This document shows, piece after piece, positions 1-6,784 of a DNA stretch of 15,481 bases. Position numbers and translations under genes: made by a program. A model generated the notes under the pieces. That model was not told the origin of the DNA. It made no database searches and saw only the letters and a program-made list of their open reading frames with translations. The number at the start of each line of letters is the position of its first letter. The first letter of the stretch is position 1. Source of the stretch: CAYMWF01 sp964394085 [NCBI: uncultured Gemmatimonadota bacterium] (lineage in GTDB: Bacteria > GCA-2686955 > CAYMWF01); NCBI GenBank assembly GCA_964394085.1, contig CAYMWF010000038.1, positions 1-15,481 on the forward strand, read 5' to 3'.

Positions 1-165
1 AAATTCGAATTCCTGGAAGTACTGGACGCCCAGAGAAGCCTGTTCGAGGCGAAGCAGGAGCTTATCGACGCTCTCAACGAGTATCACGGCGCCCTGGCGG
101 CCATACAGAGAACCACTGCAACGAGTATTAATGAACTCACAACCGTAACAGCGGGAGATGAATAA
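1..165 (+). CDS. TolC-family outer membrane efflux factor, 3' end only
   Basis: This is the last 54 codons of a gene that begins outside the window, in frame 1 and ending at TAA 163-165. The visible residues include FLEVLDAQRSLFEAKQEL, a pattern typical of the last long periplasmic helix of TolC/CzcC-type outer membrane factors (the D-x-Q-x-S-L-x-x-A spacing). The stop overlaps the ATG of the adaptor gene by one base (TAATG), so the two are translationally coupled. The order outer-membrane factor, adaptor, RND pump matches czcCBA operons. In the cell it would form the outer-membrane channel of the metal efflux complex. The family call is firm from motif plus context; the exact subfamily cannot be judged from 54 residues. 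Confidence 0.85.
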   Translation, partial: KFEFLEVLDAQRSLFEAKQELIDALNEYHGALAAIQRTTATSINELTTVTAGDE

Positions 166-1547
166 TGAACCGGAGCAACCTGTCAATCGGAAGAATGAAC
201 CCGGTAATCATTCTACTTCTGGGTCTGCTGCTGAGCATTTCCACGCCGCAGCACCCGGCCGCGGAGGATGAACCATGTGCTCATGATCATGATCATGCCG
301 CACATGGCACCTCGGCGGGAGATGATGATCACGACGATCATGATCACGCCGCTTTTGACGCACCGGCGATCACGGCCGGCCATGAAGATGAAGCAGGTAA
401 TTCCAGGGAGCATTCCGAGCATGCGCAATATGCGGAGCATGAGGAACATGCAGAGCATGAGGAGCATGCAGAGCATGCGGAAGAAGGTTTGAAACTCACG
501 CCCGCCCAGCGGGAGCGCTTCGGGATCGAGGTTCGTATCGCCGGGCCGGGACAGCTGAGAAATGAAGTCAGTCTGCCGGGCGAGGTCGTCTTCAACGAGG
601 ACCGGGTGGTGCACATGGTTCCACGGGTGGCCGGCATCGCCCGCGAGGTGCACAAATCGACGGGTGATCGGGTGAAAGCGGGTGAAGTGCTCGCCGTTTT
701 AGAGAGCCGCGAGCTGGCCGATTCGAAAGCCGAGTACCTGGCGGCCAGGGCCCGCGCGGCCCTCGAGGACAAAAACTTCTCCCGGGAAAAGGCGCTCCGC
801 AAGAAGCTTATTTCCTCGGAGAAGGACTTTCTCGAGGCGGAGCAGGCGCAGGCGGAAGCGTGGATCGAGCTGCGTTCCGCGGAGCAGAAACTGCATGCCC
901 TCGGACTTACCGAGAAAGAAATCGAAGGGGTTAGCGAAGAGCGGGATGAAGAGATTACCCGGTACGAAATCCGCTCGCCGATCACCGGCATTATCGCTGA
1001 CAAGCATTTAGCGCTCGGTGAGTGTCTTGAGACCTCCTCGGACATCTTCACCATCGTTGATATGAGCAGCATCTGGGTGAACCTGACCGTTTATACGAAG
1101 AACCTTTCAGCGGTGCAGAAGGGACAGACCGTAATCCTGCGCGCCGATCACAGCGGGGCGCGGACGCGCGGACGGATCGCCATGGTCACGCCGTTCGTGG
1201 AAGAAGCCACACGTTCCGCAACAGCAAGGGTGGTCGTCGAGAATCACGACGGCCGCTGGATACCGGGCACCTTCATAACCGGAGATATCACTCTCTCCGC
1301 GAAAGATGTCGCACTGGTTGTTCCAAGGGAAGCCGTGCAGGTTCTCGAAGGCCGAAGCGTCGTGTTCGTCGAACATGAAGGCGCATATGAAATGTCGGAA
1401 GTAACGACGGGACGCGCCGACCGGGAAAACGTTGAAATACTCTCGGGACTTACTGCGGGTGAACCATACGTAGCTAAAGGCGCATTCGAGCTCAAGGCGA
1501 CGGTGATCACAAGCAGCCTCGACTCCCATGCCGGGCACGGCCATTAA
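165..1547 (+). CDS. Heavy-metal RND efflux periplasmic adaptor (CzcB-like) with His-rich N-terminus
   Basis: A 460-residue membrane-fusion protein linking the RND pump to the outer-membrane channel. Residues 12-27 form a hydrophobic signal or anchor segment. Residues 30-104 are extremely rich in His, Glu and Asp (16 His), with HDHDH and repeated EHEEHA units. A barrel-sandwich (lipoyl-like) half starts near 155 (VAGIAREVHKSTGDRVKAGE), followed by a charged coiled-coil hairpin at about 190-255. The second lipoyl half follows (YEIRSPITGIIADKHLALGE, about 270-290), then beta-barrel and membrane-proximal domains. The C-terminus ends in another His cluster (H455, H458, H460). The start ATG overlaps the upstream stop and the pump gene follows 15 bp later, so all three are one operon. 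His-rich adaptor extensions fit divalent ions such as Zn, Co, Ni or Cd. Family known; metal inferred. Confidence 0.93.
   Translation: MNRSNLSIGRMNPVIILLLGLLLSISTPQHPAAEDEPCAHDHDHAAHGTSAGDDDHDDHDHAAFDAPAITAGHEDEAGNSREHSEHAQYAEHEEHAEHEEHAEHAEEGLKLTPAQRERFGIEVRIAGPGQLRNEVSLPGEVVFNEDRVVHMVPRVAGIAREVHKSTGDRVKAGEVLAVLESRELADSKAEYLAARARAALEDKNFSREKALRKKLISSEKDFLEAEQAQAEAWIELRSAEQKLHALGLTEKEIEGVSEERDEEITRYEIRSPITGIIADKHLALGECLETSSDIFTIVDMSSIWVNLTVYTKNLSAVQKGQTVILRADHSGARTRGRIAMVTPFVEEATRSATARVVVENHDGRWIPGTFITGDITLSAKDVALVVPREAVQVLEGRSVVFVEHEGAYEMSEVTTGRADRENVEILSGLTAGEPYVAKGAFELKATVITSSLDSHAGHGH
435..479 (+). repeat. 18-bp in-frame tandem repeat coding for EHEEHA
   Basis: Two nearly identical 18-bp units (435-452 and 453-470, one mismatch) and a partial third (471-479) encode EHEEHA units inside the His-rich region of the adaptor. 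The unit is a multiple of three, so copy-number change would lengthen or shorten the metal-binding tract without shifting frame. Confidence 0.8.
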
Positions 1548-1549
1548 AC

Positions 1550-1560
1550 AGGAGGTGATC
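1550..1560 (+). promoter_or_regulatory. Very strong ribosome binding site for the RND pump gene
   Basis: AGGAGGTGATC matches the complement of the usual bacterial 16S rRNA 3' tail over 11 bases, and the AGGAGG core sits 7 bases before the GTG at 1563. It fixes GTG as the start of the pump gene. The long match may offset the weaker GTG start codon. Confidence 0.85.
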
Positions 1561-1562
1561 CG

Positions 1563-4500
1563 GTGATTAATAGAATTATCGAATCCGCATTGAAAATGCC
1601 GGGCCTGGTGCTCTTCGCCGTCCTCGCCATTCTCGGCACAGGGATCTACCAGTACCAGCGAATGCCCATGGATGCCTTCCCCGATATATCCCCGATCATG
1701 GTGCCGGTGTTCGCGGAAGGCCACGGCATGGCCCCGGAAGAGATCGAGAGACTCATCACCTATCCGATCGAGTCGGCCATGAACGGCCTGCCCGACGTTA
1801 CCGAGATCAAGTCGACATCGGCGTTCGGAATGGCCGTGATATATGTCTATTTCGAAGAAGATGCGGATATCTATTTCGCCCGCCAGCTGGTCGGCGAACG
1901 GCTGGCAGGCGTTCTGGCGGAGCTTCCCGAGACGGACGAACCGCCTGCACTTGGGCCTATCTCCACCGGACTCGGGCAGATATTCCTCTATTACCTCGAA
2001 GCCGACCCGACCGTCGTGGACACCGGCGGCAAACCGCTCGACACGTGGCTTCGCGAATTGAACGACTGGGTCGTCAAGTTTCAGCTCCAGACGGTTCCCG
2101 GAGTCACGGAGATACTGTCGATCGGCGGTCACGTGCTGCAGTACCAGGTCCGGGTGAATCCGAATGCCCTGTGGAAATACGACCTGACTCTCGAAGACCT
2201 GGTCGCGGCGATCAATGCCAATAACCGGAACGTGGGCGGCCAGTTTCTCGTGCTGGGTTCGGAGGAGCACCTCGTCAGGGGAATCGGACTCGTCGAGAAC
2301 CTGGAGGATATCCGCAACATCGCCGTGAAGGAGGAGGACGGCAGGGCCATCCTGCTGTCGGATGTGGCCGAAGTCGATTACGGCAGCGAGATCCGGCGGG
2401 GAGTCGTGACGCACAACGGCGAAAAGGAAGTCGTTTCTGGCATGGTCCTGAAGCTGTTCGGCGAAAACACGTCGCAGGTGATCGAGCGGCTCTACGAAAA
2501 AGTCGACAGTGTAAAGAGCTCCCTTCCCGAGGGGGTGAAACTGATCGCTTATTATGAGCAGGCTGAGCTTGTTCAGAACGCCACCTGGACGGTGAAAAAA
2601 GCGCTCCTTATCGGCGGGCTGCTCGTCGTCGCCACTCTCGCCGTGTTCCTGGGCAACATCAGAACGGCTTTTATCGTCGCGCTTTCTCTTCCCGTCTGCG
2701 CCCTCGTCGCGGTGCTCTGCATGGGGGTGCAGGGTCTTTCGGCGAATCTCATGTCGCTCGGCGGCATCGCCATCGCCATCGGCATGCTGGGTGACGGCGC
2801 CATCGTCATGGTGGAGAACCTGTATCGGCACCTGGGAGAAAGCCGGGCCGGCAGGGAAGACAAGGCTCGCGTGGTCAGCGGCGCCGCCGGCGAGGTGAGC
2901 CGGCCCATCCTGTTTTCGATCCTGATCATCATCATCGTATTTCTGCCGCTGTTCACCCTGGAAGGGGTCGAAGGCAAGATGTTCTCTCCCATGGCCTTCA
3001 CTATCGCTTTCGCATTGCTGGGCTCGCTCCTGGTCGCCCTGATCGTGGCTCCCGTTCTCTCGCTGCTGCTTTTGAAGCAGGCCCCGCACGAGGAGCTGAG
3101 ACTGGTCGGAAAGCTCAAATCCGTTTACCGGCCCCTGCTCTCCCGGGCCGTGCAGCGCAGGAAAACGGTCGTTCTCGCGGCAGTATCCGCCTTCGCCGTA
3201 AGCCTGGCCCTGGTACCGCTCCTCGGAACCGAGTTCATCCCCACCCTCGAGGAAGGTTCCATCCTGATAGGCGTTACCATGGCGCCCTCCATATCCCTCG
3301 AAGAAGGCACCGACCTGGTCATGGAGATGGAGCGTGAAATCGTCAAATTCGGACCCGTGGTGGAGACGATCTCCCGGATAGGCCGTCCGGAGGCGGGCAG
3401 CCACCCGCATCCGGTCAACTATGCCGAGGTCCATGTCGAGCTGAAGCCGATCGGGGAATGGGAGGAATTCGACGACAAGAACGAGCTGATCTCGGCCCTG
3501 GGCGGGAAGCTCGAGCCGTTCCCCGGCATTCAACTCAACTTCACCCAGCCGATCCAGAACGCTTTCGATGAGCTGCTTTCCGGCATCAAGGCCCAGATCG
3601 CCGTCAAGCTGTTCGGGGAAGACCTCGACGTGCTTCGCCGGAAGGCGGAGGAGATCCGCGAAACCATCGCGAGCGTCCCGGGCCTCGTCGACCTGTCCGC
3701 GGAGCAGAGTTTCGGCCAGCCCCAGGTGCAGATCCTGGCGGACCGGGAAGCCTGCGGCCGCTACGGCGTGACCGTCGGCGAAATCATGGAAATGGTCGAA
3801 CTGGCCGTGGGCGGCGAAGTCATCGACGACGTCTACCTGAATACCCGGCGGTTCGGAGTGCACATGCGGTTCCAGGAGCCGTTCCGCTCCGATCCCGAAG
3901 CGCTGCGGAACATCCTGGTGCCGACAAGCAAGGGAAGCGTAATTCCCCTGTCGCAGGTTGCGGAAGTAAGGCAGGTCACCGGCCCGATCCAGATCAACCG
4001 GGAAAAGAACCAGCGGCGCTGGATCGTGCAGGGAAACGTTCGCGGCAGGGACCTCGGGAGCGTAGTGGGAGACATACAGTCGCAAATCGCCGAAACGGTC
4101 GTCCTGCCCCCGGGATATACGGTCGAGTACGGCGGGCAGTTCGAGAATCAGCAGCGGGCCATGAAGCGGCTCGCCATCATCGTCCCGACGGTTTTCGTCC
4201 TGGTCCTGATCATGCTGTGGATGTCGTTCGGAGCGGTGCGTCACGCATTGATCATTTTCGTGAACGTGCCCCTGGCGCTCATCGGCGGTATCGTCGGCCT
4301 TCTTTTGACCGGGGAGTATCTGTCGCTTCCAGCATCGGTCGGGTTTATCGCGCTCTTCGGGATCGCCGTCCAGAACGGAATGGTGCTCGTCACCTGCATC
4401 AATGACCTTCGAGGGAGGGGAAAATCCGTCACGGAAGCGGTTACGGAGGGCGCGGAGCTGCGTCTCAGGCCCGTTCTGATGACGGCCCTGACCACGGTGC

Positions 4501-4664
4501 TCGGCCTCCTTCCCCTGCTGCTGGCGCGGGGAATCGGAGCCGACGTTCAGCGGCCGCTGGCCACCGTCGTGGTTTTCGGGCTGATAACATCGACGCTCCT
4601 CACGCTGTTCGTCATCCCTGCGGCTTATGCATGGATTGAAGAGCGGCAGCCAAAGTATCTCTAG
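1563..4664 (+). CDS. Heavy-metal efflux RND pump, CzcA/CusA (HME) class
   Basis: A 1,033-residue inner-membrane proton-driven exporter of normal length for the family. TM1 lies at about 12-30; two large periplasmic porter regions (about 35-335 and 560-870) are each followed by a TM bundle (about 340-540 and 875-1025). N-terminal features such as YQRMPMDAFPDISP and GMAPEEIERLITYPIE are standard HME-RND motifs. TM4 carries GGIAIAIGMLGDGAIVMVEN, with D411 and E418 as likely proton-relay residues. By alignment from memory, the first Asp of the CzcA D-x5-D-x6-E triad is Ala here, as in CusA. The three CusA methionines that bind Cu/Ag align with Gly, Tyr and Glu, and the DELLSGIKAQIAVKLFG stretch is CzcA-like. 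A divalent substrate is therefore more likely than Cu/Ag, but this is inference. It is the last gene of the efflux operon. Confidence 0.95.
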   Translation: MINRIIESALKMPGLVLFAVLAILGTGIYQYQRMPMDAFPDISPIMVPVFAEGHGMAPEEIERLITYPIESAMNGLPDVTEIKSTSAFGMAVIYVYFEEDADIYFARQLVGERLAGVLAELPETDEPPALGPISTGLGQIFLYYLEADPTVVDTGGKPLDTWLRELNDWVVKFQLQTVPGVTEILSIGGHVLQYQVRVNPNALWKYDLTLEDLVAAINANNRNVGGQFLVLGSEEHLVRGIGLVENLEDIRNIAVKEEDGRAILLSDVAEVDYGSEIRRGVVTHNGEKEVVSGMVLKLFGENTSQVIERLYEKVDSVKSSLPEGVKLIAYYEQAELVQNATWTVKKALLIGGLLVVATLAVFLGNIRTAFIVALSLPVCALVAVLCMGVQGLSANLMSLGGIAIAIGMLGDGAIVMVENLYRHLGESRAGREDKARVVSGAAGEVSRPILFSILIIIIVFLPLFTLEGVEGKMFSPMAFTIAFALLGSLLVALIVAPVLSLLLLKQAPHEELRLVGKLKSVYRPLLSRAVQRRKTVVLAAVSAFAVSLALVPLLGTEFIPTLEEGSILIGVTMAPSISLEEGTDLVMEMEREIVKFGPVVETISRIGRPEAGSHPHPVNYAEVHVELKPIGEWEEFDDKNELISALGGKLEPFPGIQLNFTQPIQNAFDELLSGIKAQIAVKLFGEDLDVLRRKAEEIRETIASVPGLVDLSAEQSFGQPQVQILADREACGRYGVTVGEIMEMVELAVGGEVIDDVYLNTRRFGVHMRFQEPFRSDPEALRNILVPTSKGSVIPLSQVAEVRQVTGPIQINREKNQRRWIVQGNVRGRDLGSVVGDIQSQIAETVVLPPGYTVEYGGQFENQQRAMKRLAIIVPTVFVLVLIMLWMSFGAVRHALIIFVNVPLALIGGIVGLLLTGEYLSLPASVGFIALFGIAVQNGMVLVTCINDLRGRGKSVTEAVTEGAELRLRPVLMTALTTVLGLLPLLLARGIGADVQRPLATVVVFGLITSTLLTLFVIPAAYAWIEERQPKYL

Positions 4665-4815
4665 AAGTCGACTGCGTCAGGGAGTATAACTGTAGGCGGA
4701 CAGGATACGCAGTTCCTGTATACCTCAACAGCCACGAAAATTCCTGCAGACGGAGGGTTTTCTCATCAGCAGAATCCGAGTCCTCGCCGCCTGTTCAGCC
4801 TCGGTCGGCATCGTC

Positions 4816-6642
4816 ATGATTATCTTCGCCGGGGATGGAATGCTCGATGCGGGACATCCCGCCGTCACCCCCGGATGGAGCGTGCTCCTCTGGTTTGTCG
4901 GACTTCTTCTGGCGGTTGGAGGTTGCACCACGGCTTTTCTGCCGGCCGGTAAAATCACGATACAGCGGAAGTGGCTTGCCCTGCTTCTCCTGGTAGTTTC
5001 AGCAGTAACCGTATTCCGATATGCGGGGCTCGAGAAGCTTCCCTGGGGGCCGGAAGGCATTTTACGCATGGGGGGCAAGTACTACCTGGCAGCTATGGAG
5101 ATGTCGTTTAAGGGAACGGTGCCGATTTTCAACGAGGGGACCGGGATTTTCCTGCTTTATTACTGGGCTGTTTCCGCGTGGATTTTTCAAGTCACTCCAG
5201 GGCTCTTTATCAAGGTTTTGCCCGTCCTTGGGATTATTTCGCTCCTCGCCTGCACCGCGTGGGCGGCGACCATTTTTCAATCGCGGATAAGCGTGCTCGC
5301 CTTCGCCCTCCTTCTGGGGTTTTCCGTTTGTGACGCGATTTATTTCAACCGTACCCAGCAGTATTCTCATTCCACTCTTTTCCTTGCGATGGTTTTGCTC
5401 TGCCTTACCCTGGCCGTGGAAAAAAACCGTCCCCGGGCTTTCGGATGGGCAGGTTTTTTCACGGGAATCGGGCTGCTCACATCCTACCTTTTTTTAGCGG
5501 TGATCAGTCTGCCTTTCATCTACCTGGTAGTCGAAGGCCTGCGTCAGGAGAAGAAAACAACCTATTTTCGGCGCGGTTTTGCGATATTTCTCTTCTGTGC
5601 GATTCTCGCTTCCACTCCTTTTATCGTATCCTGCATGCTGGACAGCTACTTCACGCTGAACAGATTGACATCGGGTTCTTTGATCAAGTCGCCCGAAATA
5701 CCGACCCAAACCAGCGAGCCAACACCCCTGCGGTTTATAAAATCCCTTCATGAAGCAGTGTTGCTTTATGTTACGGGTCAAGGTGAGAACAAAGAGCTGG
5801 ACGTCATGGGTGAACTGACCCCCCTGCACTACTGGTTGCTGCCTTTCGTGATCCCGGGCTTGTGGCTGGCTCTGAAGAAGCTGCGCCGGGGCAACTTCGC
5901 CGTCCTGGTCTTATGGGCACTGCTGCCCATCGCAATATGCATCCTCAACCGCCCGATAAATATAAGGCTTTTTGCCGCCACGCCGGCTCTTTACGTTCTT
6001 GCGGTACTTCCCTGTGACAGGCTTGCTGCTTCATCCCGAAACAGGCTTGCCTGTCTGAGTTTCGTCGTCCTGGCGGCGGGAACATGTTACCAGGCGGTAC
6101 ATACACTCGATGTAAATTTCTTCGAGGAGAAAAATCTTATCGGCTTGAACCCGAGGGACGCCGCCGGGTTGCGGGCTGTCAACAACCTGGTGGTTTCGGA
6201 AACGGAAGTGCCGTTCTATTTCACCTTCAATTGCGGGGGCCCCTGTTTCGATAACCCCTACGTTGTGAAACGGAAACTCATGGAGACGATGCCCGAAACG
6301 GTTGACTGGGTGAGACCTGAAAACGGCGGGTCCTGCGGAGATCGCGAAACTCGGGAATCAGCTTTTCAGGTCATCGTCGGTGCAATCCGTGCCGACACGG
6401 AAAAACAGGCGGAGCACAAGGGAGAAAGATTCTCCCTTGTTTTCCGGAATCCCGATCCATGCGCTGAAGAAATCCTTCTGATGTTCTCGATTTTCGCCCG
6501 TCCCATCGCGGAAAGGCTCTATCACGGCGTGAGCAGGATGACGGGGGCTCAAAACTCGCTTCGAGTCGTCGAACTGGAGATTATCGCCCCCCTTCCCCTG
6601 CTGGATGACCCTGACGACGCGAACCGTTCCGATGCGTCATGA
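4816..6642 (+). CDS. Polytopic membrane protein, probable GT-C/GT39-like glycosyltransferase, copy 1
   Basis: A 608-residue protein from the first ATG, with about 11-12 hydrophobic membrane segments and a soluble C-terminal part of about 170 residues. After the third TM comes LEKLPWGPEG, then a soluble stretch ending FKGTVPIFNE, then a TM. This spacing resembles the first outer loop of PMT/ArnT-type (GT39, PMT_2) lipid-sugar transferases, where an acidic DE pair is usual; here only E80 remains. The C-terminal part has Cys residues (NCGGPCFDNPY) that could form a disulfide. Homology to copy 2 runs upstream of this ATG: codons 4765-4815 encode ISRIRVLAACSASVGIV, matching copy 2, and GGAGG at 4752-4756 sits 8 bases before ATC 4765. 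No ATG, GTG or TTG exists in that frame between the in-frame stop at 4693 and 4816. Either the N-terminus is shortened or a non-AUG start is used. The enzymatic role is inferred from topology only. Confidence 0.75.
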   Translation: MIIFAGDGMLDAGHPAVTPGWSVLLWFVGLLLAVGGCTTAFLPAGKITIQRKWLALLLLVVSAVTVFRYAGLEKLPWGPEGILRMGGKYYLAAMEMSFKGTVPIFNEGTGIFLLYYWAVSAWIFQVTPGLFIKVLPVLGIISLLACTAWAATIFQSRISVLAFALLLGFSVCDAIYFNRTQQYSHSTLFLAMVLLCLTLAVEKNRPRAFGWAGFFTGIGLLTSYLFLAVISLPFIYLVVEGLRQEKKTTYFRRGFAIFLFCAILASTPFIVSCMLDSYFTLNRLTSGSLIKSPEIPTQTSEPTPLRFIKSLHEAVLLYVTGQGENKELDVMGELTPLHYWLLPFVIPGLWLALKKLRRGNFAVLVLWALLPIAICILNRPINIRLFAATPALYVLAVLPCDRLAASSRNRLACLSFVVLAAGTCYQAVHTLDVNFFEEKNLIGLNPRDAAGLRAVNNLVVSETEVPFYFTFNCGGPCFDNPYVVKRKLMETMPETVDWVRPENGGSCGDRETRESAFQVIVGAIRADTEKQAEHKGERFSLVFRNPDPCAEEILLMFSIFARPIAERLYHGVSRMTGAQNSLRVVELEIIAPLPLLDDPDDANRSDAS

Positions 6643-6648
6643 CGCGTC
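6631..6648. repeat. 18-bp near-palindrome spanning the stop codon (copy 1)
   Basis: GATGCGTCATGACGCGTC is symmetric except for one T/C position and has the TGA stop at its centre. As RNA it can form a 7-bp stem, including one G-U pair, with loop CAUG. No T-run follows, so it is not a typical intrinsic terminator. The same element occurs in the second repeat unit. Confidence 0.6.
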
Positions 6649-6784
6649 AAGCAGCGGTCATTCAAACTCCAGGCGGCCGCAGGGCGCTCGAAATAATTCT
6701 CGCAGCCGACTGCGGCAGGGAGTATAAATGTATGCGGACAGAATACTCAGTTCCTTTGTACTTCATTAGCCGCGGACTTTCGCA

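Larger units (their letters stand above)
4667..6671 (+). repeat. Direct repeat unit 1 (about 2.0 kb, membrane-protein copy 1)
   Basis: This segment matches 6705-8709 at a constant offset of 2,038 bp. Checks at both ends and at internal points (for example 5101 with 7139, 5811 with 7849, and stop 6640 with 8678) show no net insertion or deletion. It starts 3 bp after the pump stop codon and includes about 100 bp of leader (shared GACTGCG, CAGGGAGTATAA, CAGTTCCT blocks), the gene, and 29 bp of trailer. A 33-bp spacer (6672-6704) that is not duplicated separates the units. By eye the two proteins are about two-thirds to 70% identical, so the duplication is not recent. Confidence 0.9.

Noticed and set aside
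344-1072. A 242-codon Ser/Cys/Ala-rich frame opposite the adaptor gene
   Set aside because: The product is the complement of the adaptor's coiled coil and EH repeats, with repetitive CSACSSCSA composition. It is a shadow of the plus-strand gene.
1107-4244. A 1,045-codon open frame on the minus strand opposite the RND pump
   Set aside because: It is antisense to a clearly conserved pump gene and its product is low-complexity Asp/His/Arg/Gln-rich. Long antisense frames are a common by-product of GC-biased third positions. No ribosome site or recognisable motif supports it.
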